Source of the DNA: Stutzerimonas stutzeri
Lineage (GTDB): Bacteria; Pseudomonadota; Gammaproteobacteria; Pseudomonadales; Pseudomonadaceae
Assembly: GCF_015291885.1 (NCBI RefSeq)
Contig: NZ_CP036186.1
Span: 1,753,001 to 1,817,000, forward strand
Direction: 5' to 3'
DNA: 64,000 nt
The translations under genes were made by a program, and so were the position numbers. The notes under the pieces were generated by a model. It did not search any database. It had not been told where the DNA came from and worked only from the letters and a program-made list of their open reading frames with translations. This document shows positions 8,798 to 16,944 of this stretch, in pieces; position 1 is the first letter of the stretch; each line of letters opens with the position of its first letter.

Positions 8798-10207
8798 TCA
8801 CAGGGCGATTCGATCACCCGCCTCGGGTATATGGGCTTCCCAGTTGAGTCGGTCGCGCAGCGCTTGTTGCAGCACTCGCATCTTTTCAACCTCACCGTGA
8901 ACCAGGTAAAGCTCGGGGCGATTTTCGAAGTTGCTCACCCAGTCGATCAACTGGGATTGTCCGGCGTGCGCGGAGAAGCCGCCCAGGGTATGCACTTTTG
9001 CATTCACGGCAATACGCTGGTGCAGCAGCTTGACGCTGTCGGCGCCGTCGACGATGGCGCGGCCAAGTGTGCCGCGGGCCTGGAAGCCGGGGATTACCAG
9101 GTGGCACTCCTCGCGCCAGAGGTTGTGCTTGAAGTGGTGCAGAATTCGTCCGCCAGTGCACATGCCACTGCCGGCGATGATGATCACGCCGCTTTTGAAA
9201 CGGTTGATCGCCATTGACTCTTCAGGTGTCGGCGTGGATTTGAGGATCGGCAGCCAGCGTTCGGCATACAGCTTACCGCTGGTCGCGCTCAGTGCCGGGT
9301 CGATGCCGTCGAGATCCAGCTGGTCTTTGTAGTGCGAATAGACGGCGTTGGCGCGGATGGCCATTGGGCTGTCGAGGAACACCGCCTGTTGCGGGAGACG
9401 GCCCTCACGATAGAAGCGTCCGAGGTAGTAGATCAGGTCCTGAGTACGGCCGACGGCGAAGGAGGGCATCAGTACGTTCCCACCATCGCGGTGGGCCTGC
9501 TGCAGGATGCCGGCCAGCTCTTCGATGGTGTCTTCGTGGCTGCGGTGGTCACGGTCACCGTAGGTGGACTCCATTAGCACCACGTCGGCTTCTTTGAGCA
9601 CCGTTGGCGGGTGCATCAACGGCGAGCAGTCGTTACCGAGATCGCCTGAGAAAACCACGCGGCGTGTTCTGCCATGGTCTTGCACGTCCAGTTGCACGAT
9701 GGACGAGCCGAGGATGTGGCCTGCGTCGTGGAAGCTCACCGCTACACCCGGAGCGACTTCGAACGTCTCGCTGTAGGGGTGAGGTGCACGCTGGCTCAAC
9801 ATGCGTTCGGCGTCGACGCGCGTATAGAGTGGCTGGATCATCGGTTTGCCGATACGCGCGCGCCACTTGTTCTCCCATTCGGCATCCTTTTCCTGGATGT
9901 TCGCCGAGTCCAGCAACATGAGTTCAAGCAACTCGGCCGTCGCCTCGGTGCAGTGCACCTTGCCGCGGTAGCCCTGCGCGACCAGACGCGGCAGCAGACC
10001 GCTGTGGTCGATATGCGCATGGGACAGGACCACCGCATCCAGCGTTTTGGGATCAAAGGGGAATGTGCCGCGATTTCCGCTTTCCTCCTCTCGACGACCC
10101 TGGTGCATACCGCATTCAAGCAGAACCCTTACGCCGTCATGGGTCTCTATGAGGTAGCAAGAACCTGTTACCTGTTGAATGGCGCCGAGAAAACTGAGCA
10201 AAGCCAT
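8798..10207 (-). CDS. MBL-fold beta-CASP nuclease (RNA-processing type)
   Basis: This 469-residue metallo-beta-lactamase-fold protein has the metal-binding motif HAHIDH at 63-68, then a beta-CASP insert (ESTYGDRDH), SGSGMCTGGRILHH-like residues and the C-terminal GGFSAHAGQ motif of the RMMBL region. This is the domain order of CPSF73/RNase J-like nucleases, so an RNA endo- or exonuclease role is likely but unproven. The frame extends 36 codons further upstream; I chose the ATG at 10205-10207 because AGGAAGG stands just before it and the protein then begins at the conserved strand MALLSFLGAIQQVTGSCYLIE without leader. It is divergent from the phosphoketolase gene. Confidence 0.88.
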   Translation of the reverse strand: MALLSFLGAIQQVTGSCYLIETHDGVRVLLECGMHQGRREEESGNRGTFPFDPKTLDAVVLSHAHIDHSGLLPRLVAQGYRGKVHCTEATAELLELMLLDSANIQEKDAEWENKWRARIGKPMIQPLYTRVDAERMLSQRAPHPYSETFEVAPGVAVSFHDAGHILGSSIVQLDVQDHGRTRRVVFSGDLGNDCSPLMHPPTVLKEADVVLMESTYGDRDHRSHEDTIEELAGILQQAHRDGGNVLMPSFAVGRTQDLIYYLGRFYREGRLPQQAVFLDSPMAIRANAVYSHYKDQLDLDGIDPALSATSGKLYAERWLPILKSTPTPEESMAINRFKSGVIIIAGSGMCTGGRILHHFKHNLWREECHLVIPGFQARGTLGRAIVDGADSVKLLHQRIAVNAKVHTLGGFSAHAGQSQLIDWVSNFENRPELYLVHGEVEKMRVLQQALRDRLNWEAHIPEAGDRIAL

Positions 10208-10264
10208 ATTGCCTTCCTGTCTGTACGATGATGTCCACATTGCCCGCTCGGCTGCCATGACGAC

Positions 10265-10306
10265 TTGATACATATCAGAGATAGCAACCCGAGCCCTGCC
10301 TAGACT
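10265..10306 (+). promoter_or_regulatory. ANR/FNR-type box and -10 element of the phosphoketolase gene
   Basis: TTGATACATATCAG (10265-10278) matches the ANR/FNR consensus TTGAT-N4-ATCAA at nine of ten positions. TAGACT (10301-10306) resembles a -10 element. The inferred start site near 10313 puts the box centre (10271.5) at -41.5, the standard class II activator position. No -35 box is evident, as expected for an activator-dependent promoter. The box could also influence the divergent MBL gene. Confidence 0.6.
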
Positions 10307-10339
10307 ACCGCACAACCCGCTTACCTACGGAGTGATCCC

Positions 10340-12754
10340 ATGAGTCAGCTATTGCCCAGCCTTGTCGAGCTGGATCAACACGCGCAAGCCGAACCGGAAT
10401 TTGCCACCTGGCGTGGTGGTTACGGGCCATTCGAGCATGCGCTGGAGACCCAGGCGGCGGTATTCCGTCTGGCTCATCAGCTGGTGCAAGCAGGTCATCA
10501 GCCAGATCTGGCTAGCGTGTACCGGCTACTGCAAGCGGTCGACCGTGTCGCCAGCGCCGGCCTCTGGCTGGTTGTTCATATGACGTATGCGCGGCAGGTG
10601 CATTTGGATGGTGCGCCGCTGGCGGCGGACGACTTCAAGCGCAACCCCGAAGGACATACCGGTGGAGCCCTGAACATGGTGCCGGCCTATGCCGGCTATA
10701 TGGCTCTCAACGCTCTTACCGGCCGCACTCGGGCCTGGCTGATGGGGCAGGGCCACTGCGTGGCCGCTGTCGACGCGCTAAATCTGCTGACCGGCAATCT
10801 GCACCCGGAGCAAGCGCAGGCCTATGGTGGTGGCGAGGCGGGTATGAATCGCTTGCTGCAGGACTTTTACGGCTACCAACAGGCGGCCGATGGCAGTCCG
10901 CTCGCGCCGTTGGGCAGTCATGTCAATCCGCACACTGCTGGTGGCATCGCCGAAGGTGGTTATCTGGGGTTCGCCGAGCTGCAATATGCTCATATGCCGC
11001 TACCGGGGGAGACGCTGGTTGCCTTTCTTTCCGATGGCGCTGCGGAGGAGCAGCGCGGCAGTGATTGGATACCCCGCTGGTGGCGTGCCGAAGATTGCGG
11101 CGTAGCGCTGCCGGTGATGATCGCCAACGGGCGGCGAATCGAACAGCGCACCGCCCTTGGCACCGAGCAGGGGCTGGAGGATTTTCGTCAGCATTTAAGT
11201 CAGTGCGGTTTCGATCCGATGCCGTTCGATGGCCGCGATCCTGCTGCATTCGTCACCACGCTATGGGAAATGGAGCTGCGTCTTGAGCGGCGAGTGGAGG
11301 AGAAGGCGCGCGGTATTCTCAACTACCCACTGCCGATGCCTTACGGTATCGCCGAGACAGTCAAGGGCTTCGGCTTCTACGGAGCAGGTAGCAACGCTGC
11401 GCATAACCTGCCCCTGCCGGGGAATCCGAGCGTGGATGAAGTGTCACGCGACTTGTTCAATGAGCACGCGGCGCGTCTGTTCGTACCTCAGCAGGAGCTA
11501 AGCGCTTCGCTGGAGCTGTTCGCCCGTAGCCGTCAGGGGCGACTGCTGGAACGTGACAATCCGCTGGCACTGCGCCGGCCTCCGGCACCGACCATGCCGA
11601 AGCTCAATTACCGCGACGACGTCTGCTCGCCGATGGCGGCAGTCGACCGTTTCTTCGTTGAGCTTACCGAGGCCAATCCCTCGCTGCGGCCCCGGGTGGG
11701 TAACCCCGACGAGCTGGCTAGCAATCGCCTGGGCGGTGTGCTCAAGGCGCTCAAACATCGCGTGATCGAGCCGGAAAGCGAACTGGAGGCAGTGGACGGC
11801 GCGATCATTACCGCCCTCAATGAAGAGGCTGTGGTTTCCGCTTGCCTCGCCAATCAGGGCGGGCTGAACCTGGTGGCCAGTTACGAGGCTTTCTGCGTGA
11901 AGATGCTCGGCGTGGTGCGCCAGAGCATCATCTTTTCCCGGCAGCAAAAGGAGATTGGCAGGCCTGCCGGCTGGCTCGGCTGGCCGCTGATCGCCACATC
12001 GCACACCTGGGAGAACGGCAAGAACCAGCAGTCCCATCAGGACACTACGTTCTGCGAGGCGCTGCTCGGTGAAATGAACGACATGGTTCGGGTGCTATTT
12101 CCGGCCGATCACAACAGCACACTGGCGCTGCTGCCAACGATCTACCAGGCGCGCGGCGAGCTGGCGTGCCTGGTCATGCCCAAGCGTGATCGGCCGTGTT
12201 ATTTCGATCGAGCTCAGGCCGAGCAGCTGGCGCGTGACGGCGCCATCGTGGTCGACGAGCACCCAGGTAACGAGCCATTGCTGCTGATCGCCAATGGGAG
12301 CTATCAGCTGGGCGAGATGCTCCGCGCAGCCAAGCGACTCAGGGAGGCCGAGTGCGCCTATCGCTTGGTCTATCTTCAGGAGCCGGGGCGTTTCCGCGGG
12401 CCGCGCGATCATTGGGAAGTCGAGGCGCGTGCCAGCGAGGGCGTCGCGGAGAGGTTATTCCCGGACTCGATGGACATGCGCGTGCTGCTCACGCATATGC
12501 GTCCGGAAGTTGCTCGTGGCCATCTCTGGCCGATCCTGCCGGATGCCCGCAAATGCTCGGCACTCGGTTATCGCAACCGTGGCGGGACGCTGGATGAGTT
12601 CGGCATGCAGTTCGCCAATCGCGCTAGCTGGGCCAATGTGCTTGCAGCCTGCGCGCGCTTGCGCAACGTGCCGCGTACGGCCCTGCTGACTCGGGACGAG
12701 GCGGCCGCGGTGGCGGGTAAGGGCGATCCGCAGATCTTGCGAGGAAACGACTAG
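10340..12754 (+). CDS. Divergent phosphoketolase family protein (Xfp-like)
   Basis: The 804-residue length fits xylulose-5-phosphate/fructose-6-phosphate phosphoketolases, thiamine diphosphate enzymes that make acetyl phosphate. Matching landmarks are SHVNPHTAGGIAEGGYLGF (193-211), a ThDP-binding-like SDG (231-233) followed about 30 residues on by ANGRR, SYEAF (514-518), and SHTWENGKNQQSHQD (554-568), which mirrors the SHVWxxxxNxxxHQD of Xfp. The usual GHGGP is replaced by QGHCVAAVD, and the EHQxEGW-like catalytic stretch by NEEAVVSA, so activity on the classic substrates is not assured. GGAG precedes the ATG. A strong terminator follows. No ackA or pta is adjacent. Confidence 0.82.
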   Translation: MSQLLPSLVELDQHAQAEPEFATWRGGYGPFEHALETQAAVFRLAHQLVQAGHQPDLASVYRLLQAVDRVASAGLWLVVHMTYARQVHLDGAPLAADDFKRNPEGHTGGALNMVPAYAGYMALNALTGRTRAWLMGQGHCVAAVDALNLLTGNLHPEQAQAYGGGEAGMNRLLQDFYGYQQAADGSPLAPLGSHVNPHTAGGIAEGGYLGFAELQYAHMPLPGETLVAFLSDGAAEEQRGSDWIPRWWRAEDCGVALPVMIANGRRIEQRTALGTEQGLEDFRQHLSQCGFDPMPFDGRDPAAFVTTLWEMELRLERRVEEKARGILNYPLPMPYGIAETVKGFGFYGAGSNAAHNLPLPGNPSVDEVSRDLFNEHAARLFVPQQELSASLELFARSRQGRLLERDNPLALRRPPAPTMPKLNYRDDVCSPMAAVDRFFVELTEANPSLRPRVGNPDELASNRLGGVLKALKHRVIEPESELEAVDGAIITALNEEAVVSACLANQGGLNLVASYEAFCVKMLGVVRQSIIFSRQQKEIGRPAGWLGWPLIATSHTWENGKNQQSHQDTTFCEALLGEMNDMVRVLFPADHNSTLALLPTIYQARGELACLVMPKRDRPCYFDRAQAEQLARDGAIVVDEHPGNEPLLLIANGSYQLGEMLRAAKRLREAECAYRLVYLQEPGRFRGPRDHWEVEARASEGVAERLFPDSMDMRVLLTHMRPEVARGHLWPILPDARKCSALGYRNRGGTLDEFGMQFANRASWANVLAACARLRNVPRTALLTRDEAAAVAGKGDPQILRGND

Positions 12755-12768
12755 AGAGAGGTGAGCCC

Positions 12769-12808
12769 GGCGGGAGTCCGGATAATCGTCCGGCCCCGCC
12801 CTGTTTTA
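12769..12808 (+). terminator. Rho-independent terminator of the phosphoketolase gene
   Basis: A two-part stem pairs GGCGGG (12769-12774) with CCCGCC (12795-12800) and CCGGA (12778-12782) with TCCGG (12789-12793). TTTT (12804-12807) follows. It lies between convergent genes. Confidence 0.75.
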
Positions 12809-12812
12809 TGGC

Positions 12813-13211
12813 TTAAAGACCGCAGTCCGAGGCCTTGTAGCGCTCGCTGGCAATGGGCTTGTTGCTCTGATATTCGCTGAAGTCGTAGCGCAGGACGGCG
12901 CCTTGACTCATCAGCTTGCGCAGACCTTCATTGCCGCAAACACTGACCGTAAGTTGGCTGCGTACGTCGCCAGGATTGTCGCGCATCTGTGCGGCATGGC
13001 GGGGCTGCACGCTGAGATGGTTGATCAGCTGGTTGTTCTCTACGGTGTAGCCCTGATCAAGGATGTCTTCGTTGATCGCACGGGGAGTGCCGACGCTGCT
13101 TTCACGGGCAACCTGATCGAGCAGCTGGCTCAGCTGCTGCTCCTGTAGCGAGGCTGCGTGGGCAAGGGGTAGGGCGAGGCTCAAAGCGAGCAGGGTAGTC
13201 AGACGATACAT
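12813..13211 (-). CDS. Secreted DUF4146 (PA3611-like) protein
   Basis: This 132-residue exported protein has a signal peptide, MYRLTTLLALSLALPLAHA, with a likely cleavage after Ala-His-Ala. The mature part has the very characteristic stretch GTPRAINEDILDQGYTVE and two cysteines near the C-terminus. It closely resembles P. aeruginosa PA3611, the founding member of the Pseudomonas-restricted DUF4146 family, described as quorum-sensing regulated; its function is unknown. The frame extends upstream, but AAGGAG sits before the ATG at 13209-13211 and that start exposes the signal peptide. Confidence 0.9.
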   Translation of the reverse strand: MYRLTTLLALSLALPLAHAASLQEQQLSQLLDQVARESSVGTPRAINEDILDQGYTVENNQLINHLSVQPRHAAQMRDNPGDVRSQLTVSVCGNEGLRKLMSQGAVLRYDFSEYQSNKPIASERYKASDCGL

Positions 13212-13338
13212 GGCGGTCTCCTTATGGCTGCGCTGTTTCGACCGGCAGGCTGGGGCGCGGTTCATTTGCCATGGCTTCGCCGCACTCAGGTACGCGCTGG
13301 TAGACTGCCGCGCTTCGTCGTCATCCTCGAGTCGATCC

Positions 13339-14055
13339 ATGCCCCACGCGGTTGCACGTCTGCGCAATGAGCGCCTGGCGAAAAGCCTGAAACCCTTCGT
13401 CGCCCGTGGCTCGCGCGCGCCCCGGTGCGTTCGCTGCAGGGTGCCGTTCAGTCACTGCCTTTGCCCATGGCAACCAAAGATCGACAGCGAATGTGGCGTT
13501 TGCCTGTTGATGCACGATATCGAACCGCTGAAGCCGAGCAATACAGGGTGGTTGATCGCCGATGTGGTGCCCAACACCTTCGCCTTCACCTGGCAGCGTA
13601 CTGGCGTCGATCCACGCTTACTGGCGCTGCTGGCCGATCCGCAGTGGCAGCCGCTGGTGATATTTCCTGGCGAATATGCCGCGCCGCAGCGGGTGACCGA
13701 GCAAGTCGAGCGACTGCCTGGCAAGCGTCCGCTGTTCATTTTGCTTGATGCGACCTGGACTGAGGCGCGCAAGATGTTTCGCAAAAGCCCCTATCTGGAT
13801 AGCTTGCCGGTGCTGAGTCTGCAGCCCGAGGCGCTTTCACGTTACCGGCTGCGCCGCTCGACCCGTAGTGATCACCTCTGCACCGCCGAAGTCGCTGCGT
13901 TGTGCCTGGAGCTGGCCGGCGACTCGGTTGCAGCGAATGCGCTGGATGCCTGGCTCGATGTATTCACCGAACACTATCTGGGGGCCAAATATCACCGTCA
14001 GCCGGATCTACAAAACTCCGCGCACCTGTTACTGCGACCACATTTCACGTCCTGA
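13339..14055 (+). CDS. tapT: tRNA-uridine aminocarboxypropyltransferase (DTW domain, TapT)
   Basis: This 238-residue DTW-domain protein has the motif DATWTEARKMFRKSPYL and the N-terminal zinc-binding-like CVRCRVPFSHCLCPW, as in E. coli TapT (YfiP). That enzyme transfers the 3-amino-3-carboxypropyl group of S-adenosylmethionine to U47 of tRNA (acp3U). The frame is open back to 13210, inside the divergent DUF4146 gene, but the ATG at 13339 gives the family-typical start MPHAVARLRNERLAKSL. No strong Shine-Dalgarno is visible. The spacing to the convergent EamA gene is 12 bp. Confidence 0.88.
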   Translation: MPHAVARLRNERLAKSLKPFVARGSRAPRCVRCRVPFSHCLCPWQPKIDSECGVCLLMHDIEPLKPSNTGWLIADVVPNTFAFTWQRTGVDPRLLALLADPQWQPLVIFPGEYAAPQRVTEQVERLPGKRPLFILLDATWTEARKMFRKSPYLDSLPVLSLQPEALSRYRLRRSTRSDHLCTAEVAALCLELAGDSVAANALDAWLDVFTEHYLGAKYHRQPDLQNSAHLLLRPHFTS

Positions 14056-14067
14056 TGGAGCATGGTG

Positions 14068-14979
14068 TCAGGCTTTGCTTGGGGCATCGGCAACCAGCGG
14101 TTCCGGTTTGCGCGGCCACAGTTGCGCGGCCAGCATGCCGATGAACATCAGTACGCAACCCATATAGCCACGTACGGATAAGCTTTCGTCGAGAAACAGT
14201 GCGCCCGCGATGGCCGCGAATACGGCTTCCAGCGAAAGAATGATCGCCGCATGGGACGCGATCGCATGCTTCTGCGCAACGACCTGCAGCGTATAACCGA
14301 CCGCAACCGCGAAGAGCCCGCCATAGATAAGAGCAGGGCCTGCGAGCCAGATGCTTGCGGTATTTATCTCCTCGAAGAACAGCGCAAGCAGCAGGCTGAC
14401 GACGGCGCAGGTTGCGAACTGCAGAAAGGCCAGGCGAATAGCATCGTGTCGGCTGACGAAGAAGCTCACCAGTAGCACATGCACGCCCCAGACGAATGCG
14501 CCGGCCAGTTGAATCCAATCGCCGGACGCCACCGTGAAATTTTCGCCGATGCTTAGCAGCGCCATGCCGGCAACGGCGAGAAAGGCACCGACCCAAGTCC
14601 CAAGCCCGGTCTTGTGGCCAATAATCAGCCCCAGCAGCGGTACCACGATCACATAGAGGCCGGTGATGAATCCGGAATTGGTCACGCTGGTAAATAGCAG
14701 GCCAACCTGCTGAAGGTTGATCCCCAGAGTCAGCGCGAGCCCCATGCTTAGGCCGCCCAGCAACAGGCCGCGCTGTATGAATGGTTCGTGGCGGGCTTTG
14801 GTGCGCCCCTGATAGATCACCAGAGGTAGCAGGGCCATAGCACCGAGGGCGAAGCGCAGCCCGGTGAAAAGAAACGGGCCGATATTGTCCATGCCAATGC
14901 GCTGAGCGACGAAGGCCGTGCCCCAGATCATTGCGGTGATCAGCATCAGGAAGTCTGCGCGGAGGGCTTGGCTACGCAT
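14068..14979 (-). CDS. EamA family drug/metabolite transporter (DMT superfamily)
   Basis: This 303-residue integral membrane protein has about ten membrane segments in two EamA repeats. The first repeat begins ADFLMLITAMIWGTAFVAQR, the common xxxAxxWGxxFxxxR motif, and the second WVGAFLAVAGMALLSIGE. DMT exporters remove amino acids, metabolites or toxic compounds from the cytoplasm; the substrate cannot be inferred. It is convergent with tapT and divergent from the ErdR regulator, with 246 bp of shared intergenic DNA in which I see no clear operator. Confidence 0.88.
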   Translation of the reverse strand: MRSQALRADFLMLITAMIWGTAFVAQRIGMDNIGPFLFTGLRFALGAMALLPLVIYQGRTKARHEPFIQRGLLLGGLSMGLALTLGINLQQVGLLFTSVTNSGFITGLYVIVVPLLGLIIGHKTGLGTWVGAFLAVAGMALLSIGENFTVASGDWIQLAGAFVWGVHVLLVSFFVSRHDAIRLAFLQFATCAVVSLLLALFFEEINTASIWLAGPALIYGGLFAVAVGYTLQVVAQKHAIASHAAIILSLEAVFAAIAGALFLDESLSVRGYMGCVLMFIGMLAAQLWPRKPEPLVADAPSKA

Positions 14980-15225
14980 GTTTCAGCTCGTTGAGGAAAA
15001 GTCGCAAACTTTGCTACAAAGCGCCGTGCTTGACCACTTATTCATCGGTGGGCATGCTTGCGCCGCTTGATTTGTTGTGGCGGGCGACCGATATTCGGTC
15101 TGGCCGGCCGAAATTTCCACATCGGACCATCCTCAGGGCAGTTTCTTGGGGATTTCTGCCGTCATCTTGTCGGCATCGGCTGCTCAAGCCGATGAAAAGC
15201 GCCAATAAAAACTACAGGTCTGCCA

Positions 15226-15876
15226 ATGGCTGCTTACGAAATAATCATTGCCGATGATCACCCGCTTTTTCGCAGTGCACTTCAGCAAGCGCTCACCATG
15301 GGGCTTGGGGACAATGTGCGTCTGGTGGAGGCGGCAAGTATCGCCGAGCTGGATAGCTTTCTGAATCAGGGTGCCGATTGGGACCTTGTGCTGCTGGATC
15401 TGAACATGCCAGGAGCCTACGGCTTCTCGGGTCTGGTACTGCTAAGGGGGCAGTACCCGCACCTACCGGTGGTAATGATCTCGGCGCAGGAAGACGCAGC
15501 GGTCGTCGCGCGGTCGCGTGAGTTCGGCGCCAGCGGTTTCATTCCCAAGTCCAGCTCTCTGGAAACCATTCAGGAAGCGGTGCGTGCGGTGCTCGATGGT
15601 GACGTCTGGTGGCCGACCAACATCCAGGACGTAGCTAACGTCAGCGATGAAGCCAAGGCTGCCAGTGCCGGTTTGGCCAGCCTGACGCCGCAACAATTTC
15701 GCGTATTGACAATGGTGTGTGACGGGCTGTTGAACAAGCAGATCGCCTACGAGCTCAGCGTGTCGGAGGCGACCATCAAGGCACACGTGACAGCCATCTT
15801 TCGCAAGTTGGGTGTGCGCACGCGAACCCAGGCTGCGTTGCTGCTGCAGCAGATGGGATCCATTCCGACCAGTTGA
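15226..15876 (+). CDS. erdR: LuxR/NarL-type response regulator, ErdR-like
   Basis: This 216-residue response regulator has a receiver domain with acidic pair Asp10-Asp11, phosphoacceptor Asp58 in LLDLNMPG, MISAQED switch and the conserved Lys in FIPKSS, then a LuxR-type helix-turn-helix (LNKQIAYELSVSEATIKAHVTAIFRKLGV). Its sequence and neighbourhood match ErdR (PA3604) of P. aeruginosa, which controls ethanol and acetate metabolism genes. No sensor kinase is adjacent, as is usual for ErdR. The symbol depends on family recognition rather than an alignment. Confidence 0.75.
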   Translation: MAAYEIIIADDHPLFRSALQQALTMGLGDNVRLVEAASIAELDSFLNQGADWDLVLLDLNMPGAYGFSGLVLLRGQYPHLPVVMISAQEDAAVVARSREFGASGFIPKSSSLETIQEAVRAVLDGDVWWPTNIQDVANVSDEAKAASAGLASLTPQQFRVLTMVCDGLLNKQIAYELSVSEATIKAHVTAIFRKLGVRTRTQAALLLQQMGSIPTS

Positions 15877-15904
15877 ATTCAGGCCGCGTCGTGAGGTGCG
15901 GCTT

Positions 15905-16831
15905 TCAGGCGATTGGCGGCAGCTGAATCTCATCGCTGCGGCGCACGCCTGAGGTCAGCGCCCGGCATTGCTCGACGAACTCGAGCATGGCGGCGGTCTG
16001 GTATTTGTGTGAGTGCCAAATGAAATAGAACTGGCGGCGCAGATCCAGTTCCGGTGTTGCTACCGGCACCAGGCTACCGCGGCGAAATGCATCGCGCAGG
16101 GCCAAGCGGGAAATGCAGCCAATCCCAAGTCCTGATTCCACCGCGCGCTTGATGGCTTCGGTGTGTTCCAGTTCCAGTCGCACATTCAGCTTGCCTGGCC
16201 TATGCCGTACGGCCTGTTCGAATGTCATGCGCGTACCGGAGCCCTGCTCACGAAGAATCCACGCCTCGTTGGCCAGCTCCTCCAGATCCACCATTCCGCG
16301 CCCGGCGAGCGGATGCTGCGGCGCGCAGAACACTACTAGCTCGTCCTCGATCCATGGCTGGACTTCCAGGTCAGGATGTTGGCAATCACCCTCGATCAAA
16401 CCCAAATCAAGTTCGTGCTGTGCGATTTGATGCACGATATGCGCAGTGTTTTGTACGTGCAGCTTCACCCGGCACTCCGGGTGGCGCTGCATGAAGCTGC
16501 CGATCAGCAGGGTGGCGAGGTAGTTGCCTATCGTCAGCGTTGCGCCCACCGCCAGCGAACCAAAGCCGCTTTTGCCGTTGAGCAGGTCCTCTATAGCCCT
16601 CGCTTGATCAAGCAGGGCGACGGCTTGTGGCAGCAGTTGCTGCCCGAGTGAGTTCAGGCTGAGCCGTTTGCCCGCTCGGTCGAAGAGCTGGCATCCAGAC
16701 TGGCGCTCCAGTTCAGCGAGCGACGTGCTTGTAGCCGATTGCGACAGCGATAGGCTTTCGGCGGCGCGAGACACGCTTTCCTGGCGCGCGACGGCGGCGA
16801 ATACTTCGATCTGGCGGAGAGTGAAATGCAT
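15905..16831 (-). CDS. finR: LysR-type regulator FinR
   Basis: This 308-residue LysR regulator has an N-terminal winged helix (LRQIEVFAAVARQESVSRAA) and a CysB-like substrate domain. It is divergently placed next to fpr, the arrangement of FinR in pseudomonads, where FinR activates fpr under superoxide stress and affects sulfur metabolism genes. The 113-bp intergenic region contains an AT-rich inverted repeat fitting a LysR site. The start codon is the first one compatible with the usual MHFTLRQIE N-terminus. Confidence 0.85.
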   Translation of the reverse strand: MHFTLRQIEVFAAVARQESVSRAAESLSLSQSATSTSLAELERQSGCQLFDRAGKRLSLNSLGQQLLPQAVALLDQARAIEDLLNGKSGFGSLAVGATLTIGNYLATLLIGSFMQRHPECRVKLHVQNTAHIVHQIAQHELDLGLIEGDCQHPDLEVQPWIEDELVVFCAPQHPLAGRGMVDLEELANEAWILREQGSGTRMTFEQAVRHRPGKLNVRLELEHTEAIKRAVESGLGIGCISRLALRDAFRRGSLVPVATPELDLRRQFYFIWHSHKYQTAAMLEFVEQCRALTSGVRRSDEIQLPPIA

Positions 16832-16855
16832 ATCTATGTAACCGATAACCTATAT

Positions 16856-16881
16856 CTTTATTATCCAGTTAACGAATAAAG
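16856..16881. promoter_or_regulatory. Candidate FinR operator between finR and fpr
   Basis: The arms CTTTATT (16856-16862) and AATAAAG (16875-16881) are perfect inverted repeats separated by 12 bases in an AT-rich stretch. Size and place suit a LysR-type T-N11-A binding site that would serve finR autoregulation and fpr activation. Confidence 0.5.
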
Positions 16882-16944
16882 CAGCTGTCGCTAGACTGCC
16901 GAAACGAAACGACATCCGTCGCGAAATCATGAGGAATTCGTAGC

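Noticed and set aside
10208..10315. 36-codon N-terminal extension of the MBL nuclease
   Set aside because: AGGAAGG lies inside it just before the chosen ATG, and the extension overlaps the ANR-like control region.
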